NCBI GenBank assembly: GCA_965644315.1
Contig: CBFFRQ010000066.1
Span: forward strand, 596,032 to 660,031
Direction: 5' to 3'
DNA length: 64,000 nt
DNA from: Caecitellus pseudoparvulus
Taxonomy: Eukaryota; Bigyra: Bicosoecida
Position numbers and translations under genes: made by a program. How positions within the stretch are numbered: the stretch's first letter is position 1; every line of letters starts with the position of its first letter. Of this stretch, positions 28,201-37,510 are shown in pieces. A model generated the notes under the pieces. That model was not told the origin of the DNA and did no database searches. It saw only the letters and a list, made by a program, of their open reading frames with translations.

Positions 28201-29181
28201 CTGTGCGCCGGGGCAGCACTGTGCGCAGGGTGGGGTGCCCCTCCCGATGCCACAGCAGCAGGTTCTCGGAGCACACCAGAACGCCGCCAGGGCCAAAGTC
28301 CCCCCCCGGCACCGGCACCAGCATGTGTGCCGCCCGGTCCGTCTCTTCCACAGCCTTGCGTACGACGTGGTTCAGGCCCAGGTCCAGCTCATACGTCGCC
28401 AGCAGTTTGGGCGTGTCGCTGGCCGCCTCCCCCGATGGGTCCTCATCCGCCGCCCCATACTCCACCTCCAGGCAGGCAAAGGCGGGGTTGCTGACGCCGA
28501 CGTCCAGGCCCGTCACGTCCAGCGTCAGCGTGGTGGCCCGGTGTGCCTCCAGCGGTGAGGAGATGGTGGGCGTGCCGCCCGAGTCCCGGTTCAGCACGTA
28601 CACGAACTTCTGCTTCTCCACGGCGCCCACCAGCACCGACCGCCCAGCAGGGTCCACGGCCAGGTACTCGCCCGGCACTGCCCGGCGCACGCCTGACTTG
28701 CCGTACGTCTCCAGGTGCACGCTGCGCCAGCTGCCAGCTGCGGCGTCAAACTCCAGCATGGCGAAGGTGCCGGCGTCCGAGGCGACGACCAGGAAGTCCG
28801 TCTTGGAGCCTGCAAAGGGGAAATTCGGGACGTCAGACACTTGGAAGGCGGCAGGGACGCACAGTGGTCCTCCTCGCGTTCGTACCGAGCATGCGCAGAG
28901 GGGCCAGGCGCCGCACAGCGGCAAAGACGTCTGCGGTGGCCACCGACTCCAGCTCGCCTGTGCTGGAGCTGATGCGGAAGAGCTCCAGGGAATTGCCATG
29001 GGACACCACGACCTCCTGGGCCTTGGGCGCGGTGAAGGAGCCTGGGCAGGGGCGGGGGCGGCGGGGCTGTGGTTGCGCCGGAGGCTGGTGCGGAGTTTGC
29101 AGACACCAGCGGCAGTCACCCACCGTGCACAGCGTGCGCCACAGCGCCTGGGCGCTGCAGGGTCAGGTTGTACAGGTGCAT
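25268..29181 (-). CDS. SF3B3: Splicing factor 3B subunit 3
   Basis: Three-propeller scaffold (Rse1/SAP130) of the U2 snRNP SF3b complex. Exons 29181-29124, 29041-28886 and 28809-25268 give 1,251 residues (family about 1,200). The start MHLYNLTLQRPGAVAHAVHG matches the family N-terminus exactly where expected, although the frame is open further upstream. Other blocks: GKSGVRRAVPGEYLAVDP, EKQKFVYVLNRDSGG, TISSPLEAHRATTL, YELDLGLNHVVRK, CGRGPNSTLRLLKQG, FADDTYPR, GADxFGN-like VADRFGNVAVLRLPP, HVGEVVTSL, and the C-terminal VKRVLDGDLCELLLSLP. These separate it from DDB1 and CPSF160. Intron 1 contains a TGCGGAGTTTGC element in reverse. It ends 19 bp from the convergent TMEM135-like gene. Confidence 0.96.
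29089..29100 (+). promoter_or_regulatory. TGCGGAGTTTGC element in SF3B3 intron 1
   Basis: Antisense to the gene, inside intron 29123-29042. Confidence 0.4.
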
Positions 29182-29715
29182 GCTGTGCTAAGCTGCGCCA
29201 GGCACCCGTTCCACGGCCCCGAACTGGTCGGTGGTCAGCGCGGCAGGGGCGCCGTGCTCTGCCCTGCGGAAGATGAACGGCAGCAGCCCAAGACACCCAA
29301 GACACTGCTCCACTGCGTCGAGTGGGCAGGGCGCTGTGGCTGTCAGTGGGCTGTCGTGCCTTCAAGAGTGGTTGGCTGCCGCAAGTGCTCCTTTCCTGCC
29401 GCCCCCCCCCCCGCACAGTCCGGCAAGGGTGCCGCTCCACACTCAGCGTGCCGACGCAAAATGATGCCACCCCATTCCACGGCATCGCTGGAACGGCCCG
29501 GCGACTGCACTTGCTGCTCTTGCAGCTGCACAGCTCAATGCAGGCACGTATTACGTCTCCCTGTCCCCTGCCAAGTCCCAGTACCGCGAGGGAGCGTGCT
29601 CGTAGCACTTGGTCCGAAGCTGAGGCGTGCTGCGGAATTTGCGCCGCCCCCATCCGTCAGCTGGTTCCTCGTCCCCGCACCCTCTCCCATCCGACCACCT
29701 GAGCTGTGAAGCAAC
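29182..29715. other. Divergent spacer SF3B3 / SLC25A51-like carrier
   Basis: 534 bp. It carries TGCGGAAGATG near 29270 and TGCGGAATTTGC at 29631-29642, plus a C-rich run near 29400. No further gene is seen. Confidence 0.5.
29631..29642 (+). promoter_or_regulatory. TGCGGAATTTGC element upstream of the SLC25A51-like gene
   Basis: Sense orientation, about 74 bp before the ATG. Confidence 0.5.
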
Positions 29716-30759
29716 ATGGCAGACACAGACGACAGTTCTGGCGCAGCGCCAGACGCCCCCGCCAGCTGTGGGCAGGAGTCGGCCGGCGCAGCCCAAAGCA
29801 GCAACCACCTCACCTCTGCGCCGCCCGACAAGGCGAACTTGAGCGGGCGCCTGGCCACCCTTGCCCGCAAGTATGCCGCAGAGCACGACTCCTCCACGAC
29901 CTCCCTGCCCGACTTTGTGCACGGTGCCGCTGCTGCATTTGTCAACATCCTCGTCACCTTCCCTGTGAACAAGGTCATGTTTCGGCAGCAGGCGGAGAAC
30001 TTGACCGTGCAGCGTGCCGTGCAGTCCGTGCAGCATGAGGGACTGAGTCAGCTGTACCGAGGCGTCGGCCCACCCCTCCTGCAGCGCAGCTTGTCCATGT
30101 CCCTCATGTTCGGGCTGTACGACGCGTACTACAAGGCGCTCAAACGGTGGCAGTTGCTGACGTCGCACTGGACCTGCAGCGTCACTGCTGCGTTGGCAGC
30201 CGGGTCAACAGAGGCGTTGCTGGCACCCTTGGAGCGTGTGCAGACCCTCCTGCAGCACAGGCGCTTCACAGAGCGCTTCGACAACACCTGGGACACTGCC
30301 GTGAAACTGCGCCCCCTAGGCGTGCGGGAGTACTACCGCGGAGTCTCTGCCATCCTCCTGCGCAACGGCCCCTCCAACGCGCTTTTCTTCACCCTGCGGG
30401 AGCCGCTGCGGGACATCCTGCCCACCTCGGACTCCCCGTCATGGGGCCTGCTCCGCGATTTCTTCTCGGGAGCACTCCTGGGCGCCTCCCTGTCCACCGC
30501 CTTCTTCCCCCTCAACGTCGCGAAGACCATGATGCAGAGCCAGCTGGGCGGACCGCACCCTGGCGTCGTGCCTGTGCTGCGCCGCGTCCTCGCCGAGCGT
30601 GGCTCGTGGGGCAAGCTGTACCGAGGCGTGCAGGTGAATTTTTCACGCTCCCTCCTCTCCTGGGGCATCATCAACTGCACCTTCGAGGCCTGCCAGCGGT
30701 ACGACGTCTTCGGCCTGCAAGCCGCCACACAGGCGCCTGAAGAGTGGGCTGACAGGTGA
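29716..30759 (+). CDS. Mitochondrial carrier, SLC25A51/52-like (NAD+ transporter family)
   Basis: 347 residues, one exon. Inner-membrane carrier with three repeats. It keeps the unusual signatures of the SLC25A51 branch: FPVNKVMFRQQ, APLERVQTLLQ and FPLNVAKTMMQSQLGG instead of the full PxD/ExxR/K set. Also characteristic are YRGVGPPLLQRSLSMSLMFG, GVREYYRGVSAILLRNGPSN and RSLLSWGIINCTFE. In animals this branch imports NAD+ into the matrix; that substrate is inferred from the family. A disordered N-terminal extension of about 65 residues precedes the carrier domain. Confidence 0.85.
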   Translation: MADTDDSSGAAPDAPASCGQESAGAAQSSNHLTSAPPDKANLSGRLATLARKYAAEHDSSTTSLPDFVHGAAAAFVNILVTFPVNKVMFRQQAENLTVQRAVQSVQHEGLSQLYRGVGPPLLQRSLSMSLMFGLYDAYYKALKRWQLLTSHWTCSVTAALAAGSTEALLAPLERVQTLLQHRRFTERFDNTWDTAVKLRPLGVREYYRGVSAILLRNGPSNALFFTLREPLRDILPTSDSPSWGLLRDFFSGALLGASLSTAFFPLNVAKTMMQSQLGGPHPGVVPVLRRVLAERGSWGKLYRGVQVNFSRSLLSWGIINCTFEACQRYDVFGLQAATQAPEEWADR

Positions 30760-31361
30760 CGCTGCAGTGCCCCGCTGTGCCAGTGCGTGTGCCTGTGCTG
30801 TCGAGTTCGGGTGCGAGGTCAGCGGGGCGCGTGGCGGGAGATGTGGCCGCAAAGCAAGCCTGGTGGGTTGAACTGTATAACGGCACAGCTTGGGCGCCTT
30901 GCCGTGCTTGGCGTTTGGCAAGGCTGTGCTGTTGCCGGCACACTTCGCTGGTTGGTCAGCGTGTGGTGATGTGTTGCGTGATTTGGCGCATGGCGCGGTG
31001 GTGAAGCGCCGAGCCGGAAGGCATGCAAGCCTCCAAGGCAGGCAGGAGCGGCATTGGGACTAGCAGTGCGATGATATAGCTTGTGGGGGTGCTGGTAGGG
31101 TCGGGCGTGGCAGCGAGATCGGCTCAGCACGCCTTGGGAGCGCTGCATTTGAGCCTGGAATCGTCGCGCATTCAGGCGGCAATGCAGACCAGGCAGGTTG
31201 GTCACTGTCCTGCAGTGGTCAAAATTATCACCCCCATCGTCAACGCATATCCCCTTTTGAAACGCATGAGTCGTACGATACTGCGCCGAGCCGCCTGTGC
31301 CGCTTGCGCGGGCGAGTTGGTTGGTGTGTGTGGCAAGTGCGGAAAGTGGAGCCACCACGCC
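30760..31361. other. Spacer upstream of ankyrin protein 2
   Basis: 602 bp without a supported gene. The ankyrin frame stays open back to 31083 and offers an earlier ATG at 31266, but the element at 31338-31349 sits just before the ATG at 31362. Confidence 0.45.
31338..31349 (+). promoter_or_regulatory. TGCGGAAAGTGG element upstream of ankyrin protein 2
   Basis: Imperfect copy, ending 12 bp before the ATG at 31362. Confidence 0.4.
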
Positions 31362-33206
31362 ATGGCCGAAGGCAGCGACAGGCCGTCAGTGGTGGGGCGA
31401 TGGAAGGCAGCATGTGATGGTGAGCAGGCAGATGAGCTGCTGAGCATACTGGGGGAGTGTTGTGACGGCGCAGGCGGGGGGTTAGATGGGTTGTCAAGTG
31501 TCGAGACAACGGCTGGCTTCATGGTGGCTTGCAGAGCTGGTCACGTTGGGCTGCTGCGTGCGCTGCTGGCGTTGGAGGGGGAGCTTGCTGTGGATGTGCA
31601 CGCTGAAGGTGAGGATGGGCCTGAGGCTGGCTTCCTGGCTGCCTGTCAGGAAGGGCACCTCGATGTGGTGCGCGAGCTGCTGGCTCTGACGGGCGACCGT
31701 GAAGTGGACGTGCATGCTGGGGATCAGAGTGGGCCTGAAGCTGGCTTCCGGGCAGCCTGTGAGCATGGTCACTTTGGTGTGGTGCGGGAGCTGTTGGCGC
31801 TGAGGGGTCATCGCGAGGTTGATGTTAATGCTTGGAGTTGGCTCGGACCTGAGCATGGCTTCAGTGTTGCTTGTAAGAATGGACATGTTGATGTGGTGCG
31901 CGAGCTGTTGGCGCTGAGGGGGCATCGTGATCTAGTTTCTCGTGGGTGGCTCAAATACTTGAGGAAGTACTTGAGGGGGTCTTTCAAGCTTGATCTGGTT
32001 CTGGCTGTGCTGCTTGTGATGATTCTGGTATCGGGTTTCTGTATGTATGCAGATGCAAAGGAGCATGCAGGGCTTACTTGCGATTTTTTCGGTTACTTTC
32101 AGTGGTATTGTTCCTTTCGGCATGTGGGTGTGAGGGGTGAGACTCAGTGGCCGTCTTTTCACCTTGAAGCGGAAGGTTTGGGGATGCACTCCACGGGTTT
32201 ACATGCGATTGCTTGTTCCTTGTTGATATTCGCGGGGCTGTTCTTCGTGAGGCTCGGTGGCCCTGTTCTTGCCATGGGCGCACACACCCAAGTCAACGGC
32301 ACGGCTGAGCAAGGGTTTCAAGGGGCTTGTGAGAATGGCCATGTCAGGGTGGTGCGTGAGTTACTGGCTCTGACGGGTGATCGAGCTGTGGATGTGCATG
32401 GTGGGCCCGACGGCAGTCCTGAGGCTGGCTTTCGTGCTGCCTGTGCGAACGGGCATTTGGATGTGGTGCGGGAGCTTCTGGCACTGACGGGGGCTCGTGA
32501 GGTTGATGTCCATGCTGGGCCTGAGAGCGAGTCTGAGGCTGCCTTCAGACTCGCCTGCCAGCGCGGGCAAATTAATGTGGTGCGGGAGCTACTGGACCTC
32601 ACTGGTCATCGTGAGGTCGATGTGCACGCTGGATGTAAGGGTGAGCCCGAGCTTGCCTTCAGGCTTGCTTGTCGCTATGGGCACATTGATGTGGTGCGCG
32701 AGCTGCTGGCACTGACGGGTGATCGAGCTGTGGATGTGCATGCTGGGCCTGAGGGTGAACCTGAGTATGGTTTCCGACGCGCGTGTCAGGCCGGGCACAT
32801 TGATGTGGTGCGAGAGCTGCTGGCTTTGACAGGTGACCGTGAGGTGGACGTGCATGCTGGGGATGGAAGTGGGCCTGAGGCTGGGTTCCGATATGCTTGT
32901 CAACAAGGGCACATAGATGTGGTGCGCGAACTGCTGGCCCTTTCGGGCCATCGCAAGGTGGACGTGCATGCTGGACCTGAGGGGGAACCTGAGTCTGCCT
33001 TCCGGCTTGCCTGTGCGAATGGGCACGATGAAGTGGTGCGCGAGCTGCTGGCGTTGACGGGGGCTCGAACAATTCCACTCGAGGCTAGACGCGTCATGGG
33101 GATGAAGGAGGCCTCACAGCTCACCAAAGATGCTGTTTGGACTGGCACTAGCACTCGGCCAAGTCGGAGAGACATGCTCCTTTTGCGGGTTACTTGGCGC
33201 TCTTGA
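31362..33206 (+). CDS. Ankyrin-repeat protein 2 with two central membrane spans
   Basis: 614 residues from the ATG giving MAEGSDRPS; one exon. It has two blocks of 38-residue ankyrin units of the same variant as ankyrin protein 1 (GPEAGFRAACEHGHFGVVRE, LLALTGDREVDVHAG). The blocks lie at residues about 50-190 and 305-570. Between them lie two hydrophobic spans, LVLAVLLVMILVSGFCMY (about 210-230) and AIACSLLIFAGLFF (about 281-300), around a Cys- and aromatic-rich loop (LTCDFFGYFQWYCSF). The two spans would place both ankyrin blocks on the same side of a membrane. Function unknown. The local GC drops in the membrane segment. Confidence 0.75.
   Translation: MAEGSDRPSVVGRWKAACDGEQADELLSILGECCDGAGGGLDGLSSVETTAGFMVACRAGHVGLLRALLALEGELAVDVHAEGEDGPEAGFLAACQEGHLDVVRELLALTGDREVDVHAGDQSGPEAGFRAACEHGHFGVVRELLALRGHREVDVNAWSWLGPEHGFSVACKNGHVDVVRELLALRGHRDLVSRGWLKYLRKYLRGSFKLDLVLAVLLVMILVSGFCMYADAKEHAGLTCDFFGYFQWYCSFRHVGVRGETQWPSFHLEAEGLGMHSTGLHAIACSLLIFAGLFFVRLGGPVLAMGAHTQVNGTAEQGFQGACENGHVRVVRELLALTGDRAVDVHGGPDGSPEAGFRAACANGHLDVVRELLALTGAREVDVHAGPESESEAAFRLACQRGQINVVRELLDLTGHREVDVHAGCKGEPELAFRLACRYGHIDVVRELLALTGDRAVDVHAGPEGEPEYGFRRACQAGHIDVVRELLALTGDREVDVHAGDGSGPEAGFRYACQQGHIDVVRELLALSGHRKVDVHAGPEGEPESAFRLACANGHDEVVRELLALTGARTIPLEARRVMGMKEASQLTKDAVWTGTSTRPSRRDMLLLRVTWRS
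31570..33060 (+). repeat. 114-bp tandem ankyrin-encoding repeats (protein 2), interrupted
   Basis: Units share blocks such as GATGTGGTGCGCGAGCTGCT and GAGGTGGACGTGCATGCTGG. The array is interrupted at about 31940-32290 by the membrane-span segment. Confidence 0.8.
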
Positions 33207-33453
33207 AGATTCCAGCTGAGCTGGGGACTTCCTTGCAGCCGGCAGTGTGCTCAACTCCGGGCAGGAAGATTGATCTTCAGTCTGTTGGGATTGTATGGAT
33301 GATATTGCCAGTACACGGGGCCGTTGTGATCGAAGTGGTTCGCATTCACGGCTGGGCAGCTCCAGACACCCTCTGTGCGCTGTCTCCTTCCACATGCAAG
33401 GCTACCACAGTGAAATCAGCTAAAACAATACGCAAACAATGCATTCTTGCGGC

Positions 33454-34154
33454 TCAGATGCTGGCCAGGGCGCCCTTGCCCTTGCTCTTGTCCTGTGCCG
33501 CTGCCACTTTCTCATCGGCTACTGTCACTGCCCTCAACACCTCTCGCTTGTTGGCTTCTTGCAGCTCGCCGTGCAGCAGGACCTCGTCAAGCAAAGAGTA
33601 GGCCTTGTGGAATGAGAAGATGATGTCAAGCTCACACACCTGCGGGGGGAGAGATGGGTTGTGCTGCTGCAGTGCCAGAGCCAAGCCAGGGACACCACGC
33701 ACATTGCCAAAGTAGCGGTCCAGGACCTCCACGTAGTGGTGGATGATCTCCAGCGTTATGAGCTCATTGTCACTACTGTCCACACAGGCGACGAAGAAGA
33801 GGCTAGCATACCTGCGGGCCACACACCATGCATCGGTGCAGTGGCGTTTCGCGTCACATTCCGCACCTGCGAGGGCACCAGCGCGCTCACCGCTTGTAGA
33901 CGATCTTCTTCTCCCCCCACTCAAGGAAGTTGCTCATGCGTGGGGGCCTGTTCAGCACCAGCGTCGACACCTCGCGCATGATGCGCTCCTTCTCCTTGGT
34001 CTCGATGGTGTCGTACCACTTTGTCAGGCGCACCTTGCCCTGACGGCTCACGAGCAGGAGGAAGTGGATCTGCGACACAGTGGGGGAGGAAAGGGTTGAT
34101 GCCCAGTAAACACCCCTCTAAGCAGGTCATCTTTGCCCTTGTAACACGCACCAT
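33454..34154 (-). CDS. Clathrin adaptor small subunit (AP-1 sigma-like)
   Basis: Sigma subunit of a heterotetrameric adaptor that sorts cargo at the trans-Golgi or endosome. Exons 34154-34152 (ATG alone), 34069-33891, 33811-33703 and 33639-33454 give 158 residues, the family's usual length. After the ATG the protein runs [19 protein letters not shown], then [40 protein letters not shown] and [16 protein letters not shown]. Removing intron 3 joins FGN to [19 protein letters not shown]. Donors are GTGCGTG, GTGAGC and GTGCGTGG. FLEW, YKRYASL and VCELDIIF favour AP-1 sigma over AP-2/AP-3. Intron 2 holds an imperfect element copy (33855-33865). Confidence 0.93.
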
Positions 34155-34434
34155 GGCTGTAGAGAGGCCAGTGAGCTTGCGGCACAGGCAACGTGTTGCG
34201 CCTGGCTGCGTCGATCGCGTACGAGGGTCCCTTCAATGCAACGCAAAGAAAAAAATCTTCTCCAATAAGTCCCGACCACGCTGCATTTGAGGCCACTCTT
34301 TGCGGGTTTCGGGTTTTGACTTCCTGCTTTGTCGCTTGCAGGCGGGTTCGCCGACTTGTGCACAGATTGGCACATGCTTCACAAGGCAAAGAAATGACGC
34401 AGTTTTCGGCAGCGGGAGTGCAGAGATACTGTAA

Positions 34435-35133
34435 ATGGATCCATGGAGCAGCAGGGCGCTGGTTCTCTTCGTCCCCGATGGTGCCACGCGTTGGTACGAG
34501 CAAGCTGCATTGGAAGCGATTTCCGCATGCACTTGCCTTGCTTTGAGTCATGCAGGAGTGGCTGTCACGGCAGTTCGAGCCAGAGCATTTCCACCCCAGA
34601 GTCTTGATGACTTGAACTGGGATGAGATCTTGTTGATTCAGAGGGGCAAGGATCCTGGCGCCGGTTTGTGGTGTCCGCCTGGCGGCTCGCTGGAGGCCGG
34701 AGAGAGCATTGCTCAGGCGGCGCTGCGGGAGCTTCAAGAAGAAACAGGATTGCAAGGGTGCCTTGTTCCCGATGCCAAAGGCATGGGAAATGGCGTGTAC
34801 TGCGTGTCAGAGGCCCTGGTGCACGCAGATGGCTCGTACGCTCTGCCTGGGCGCCCAGTGCCTGACTCGCAGCTCGCCTTTCACTTCGTCCTGCAGCACG
34901 TGCTGGCAGCTGTGCCGGCGGGTTCCACACCCCACGCATCTGACGACGCTGCAGACGTGGCATGGGTGCCCTTGTCCAGCCTCACCTCTGCAGTGCCTGT
35001 ACCAGAGGCTGGCGTGTCGGATCCGGCGCTTCTGCACCATCGAGTGCACTTACCCGGGAAGGCAGATCCCGTGCAAACGGTGCGCGGACTGCCAGTGGTG
35101 CTCGGAAACTTACCCAGGACAGGGAAGGGTTGA
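34435..35133 (+). CDS. Nudix hydrolase
   Basis: Hydrolyses a nucleoside-diphosphate-linked substrate; substrate unknown. The Nudix box is complete: [23 protein letters not shown] (described in two halves as [12 protein letters not shown] and [11 protein letters not shown]). It is preceded by [20 protein letters not shown]. About 232 residues as read from the ATG at 34435. The 5' structure is uncertain: a recurrent element (34516-34527) falls inside the frame, and a phase-consistent intron could run from GTGCCACG (about 34477) to the CATGCAG ending at 34556, joining VLFVPDG to [11 protein letters not shown]. The last about 30 residues are unusual for the family and may reflect an unseen 3' intron. 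Confidence 0.75.
   Translation: MDPWSSRALVLFVPDGATRWYEQAALEAISACTCLALSHAGVAVTAVRARAFPPQSLDDLNWDEILLIQRGKDPGAGLWCPPGGSLEAGESIAQAALRELQEETGLQGCLVPDAKGMGNGVYCVSEALVHADGSYALPGRPVPDSQLAFHFVLQHVLAAVPAGSTPHASDDAADVAWVPLSSLTSAVPVPEAGVSDPALLHHRVHLPGKADPVQTVRGLPVVLGNLPRTGKG
34516..34527 (+). promoter_or_regulatory. GCGATTTCCGCA element at the Nudix gene 5' end
   Basis: Perfect reverse-orientation copy, about 80 nt after the first ATG and possibly intronic. Confidence 0.45.
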
Positions 35134-35726
35134 CTTTGTTAAGAACGGCGCGCCTGGATGCTTCCACAAGAGTGAGGCATGCCGTAAATCTGGCCTGTGC
35201 ATGCTGGAGGGGGAAGCACCTGATTGCCGTCCAGGCTGAGACACTGATGCAACGACTGAGAGCGCGTGGCAATCGCGAATGCTAAGCAACTCAGTACTAG
35301 CTTGTCAGGGTTGCTGGGTTGTTTGGTCGGCAGTGGTGAATCCCCGAGGCGAGCAGGGCTACGAGGTTGATGTGCGAGGCTCTGGCTTCATCGTGTCTGC
35401 TCCCTGAACAGTTTCATCAATCTGCACATTACTTTCCACACGTGCTGCACCAGAAAGCATTGCACAAATGCAGCTGGAAGCCTTCTTTTCACTCCTCACT
35501 GGCTTGGCGCAGCATCGGTGCCACTGTCATTGCCACGTTTCGGATTTTCCAGCGCAGCTTCAAACATCCGCGAGCTCTGCCTGCCCAGAGGAAGGGTGCC
35601 GAAGAGAAGTTACAGAGACGTCGGGCAAGCACCACCACCCAGCCCCTTCGTTTGCGAGGTGCGCGGTCTACTGGGCTTCGCAGTCGAGGTCGCGAGTCAA
35701 AGCAGTTTCCGCACCCGGCTGCCAGC
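35134..35726. other. Spacer between the Nudix and DRC2 genes
   Basis: 593 bp. It has one element next to the DRC2 start (35702-35713) and no other recognisable gene. Confidence 0.45.
35702..35713 (+). promoter_or_regulatory. GCAGTTTCCGCA element upstream of DRC2
   Basis: Ends 13 bp before the ATG. Confidence 0.5.
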
Positions 35727-37510
35727 ATGTCTGATTCTGCACTGGTCGTGGCGGACCACGACACTGGGGAAGAGTTGGATGAAGCGACACGAGAGGCTAC
35801 GTTGCAAAGGCAAATCTCTGCGGCGCAAGCTGCCGCTGCGGATGCAGAGGTGCGTGCTATGGCGCTGCGGGCAACGCAGCGCGTTGGCTGCACAAGCGCG
35901 TCTTGCTGATGCACAGAAGAAGGTGGCAGAGGAGCTGCGACGCAGCAGGGTGAACAAAAGCAAAGTGAACGGCTCATGGCGCAAGATTCAGCGCCTTGCC
36001 AAGGTGCGTCGATCGGCTCCGCCATTCTTTGCAAGTGCTTAGCACTCGTGCATACCCCGCGCTGCCGCAGGCGGAGGCGTTGTTGAAGGAGCTGGACACC
36101 ATCGCAACAGAGCACCAGCGCGATCTTGACCGCAAGGATGCGCTCCTTCAAATGCTGCTAGGGGATGTGCGGGAGTGTGAAGAGGAGGCGGTGGTGCTGG
36201 CCCAAGCCCACATGGCCGCAATTGACAAGCTCGTGCATGAGCAGGACGGCCGACTGCTGGGGCTGGAGACCAACTTCCACCAGCAGGTGGAAGCACTGAA
36301 AACCGAGCACGCAGAGGAACGCGAGGAGCTGGTGAAGCTGCACAAGCAGCGCGTTCTGGAGATGCGGCACGTCGTGCACACCGTGCAGGCGGCCGAGGCT
36401 GACAAGAAGCTTGGCATGCAGGCTGCCCACGAGCAGAAGCGAGAGGAGCTGAATGCCGCGGCACTGGAGCGAGTGCATTACTTGCAGAGCGTGCTGGACA
36501 GCCGCATCGAGGACCTGGAGGAGCAGTTTGAGCAGGCCCACGTGCAGTACCAGCAGAGCACTGAGCAGCGCATGGCTGAGTACCGAGCGCTCATGACCCG
36601 CGGGGAGAAGCTGGCGGCGTCTATCGAGGCCAAGCGCAGGCGCCTGGCAGGTCTGAAGCGAGATCTGCAGCGGTGGCGCGTGAAGCTCATCAACGCAAAG
36701 CGTGACGAGAGCCAGCGCAACAAGGACCTCAGCAGCGAGCGAGACCGCATGTGGGGCGCCCTGGGCAGCCTGAAAGGCAAGCTGCAGCGCAAGCGTGCAG
36801 CTGCCCAAACGAGGCTCAAACACCTGTCCGGCAGTGCTCAAGCTGCCAAGGGCGTTTTGGCGGAGAACATTCGGCTTGCAGAGCGTGTGCTGGGGCTGGC
36901 AGAGGCGGCTCGCAAGTTGGAGAGTGAGGCAGAGCGCATTCTGCCTTTCGCCGTGACGCACTCCGTTGCAACGCAGGAGCCAGGGGAGCCCCATGGGGTG
37001 ACTGTTCCACCAGCTGCCACACAAAGCCCCGAGATGCTGGGGGAGCCGCAGCAGCCCCCGCAAGGCCAGGGTGGTGAGCAGCTGGAAGCCCTTCAGGCCG
37101 AGCTCGCCGACACCCTGCGGCTGAAGGATGAGGAGCTGCTGCAGGCCGCCCCGCCGACGGACGGCAGCGTTGCGTTGCTGTTAGATGAGGGCGGGCAGCC
37201 AGTGGCGCCAGTTCAGGTGCTGGACAAGTTCTTCCGGCGTGTGAACCGTGCAGCGCTGGATACACTGACCGCCGAAGCTGCCCGTGCCGAGCTGCAGGAA
37301 GAAAACGCCCACCTGCAGGACCTTGTCAAGCAGTGCATGGAGGGGTTGACCCTGTCACAGGACACGCTGACAGGGCCCAACCCCCTGCTGGTCGTGAACG
37401 GCAAGCACGGCATAGTCCCCGGTCGAGTGCTTCCAGCGCCCAAGCGCCAGGTGAGTTTGGTGGAGGGGGCGTACGCCATGGCGAGCACGGCGAAAATGAC
37501 CCGCGCCTAA
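35727..37510 (+). CDS. DRC2: Dynein regulatory complex subunit 2 (CCDC65)
   Basis: Coiled-coil subunit of the nexin-dynein regulatory complex that links outer doublets of the axoneme. Exons 35727-35849, 35917-36003 and 36071-37510 (549 residues); both donors are GTGCGT. Splicing joins SWRKIQRLAK to AEALLKELDTIATEHQRDLD, then RKDALLQMLLGDV, the family's N-terminal block. Long heptads follow (about 80-400), including QWRxxx-type VHYLQSVLDSRIEDLEEQF. The signature ARKLESEAERILPF (cf. CRKLETEEEKVLPF in relatives) lies near residue 410. The C-terminal third is less conserved. Its presence means a motile 9+2-type flagellum. The TAA stop overlaps the stop of the opposite gene. Confidence 0.93.

Noticed and set aside
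25268-29181. DDB1 or CPSF160 instead of SF3B3
   Set aside because: The N-terminus (LYNLTLQ), the ELDLGLNHVVRK block and the C-terminal VLDGDLCE are SF3B3 features not shared by the other two.
26772-29276. Plus-strand frame of 834 codons opposite SF3B3
   Set aside because: Antisense shadow in GC-rich DNA. It has low-complexity composition and no domain, while SF3B3 on the other strand matches its family along its full length. The same applies to the long frames opposite CFAP44 (43607-45985) and the NTE-like gene (53104-55329).
31362-33206. Viral or bacterial origin of the ankyrin genes
   Set aside because: Ankyrin-rich genes occur in giant viruses and symbionts, but the shared 5' element, matching GC and the intron in protein 1 fit a resident nuclear family; no mobile-element ends were seen around protein 2.
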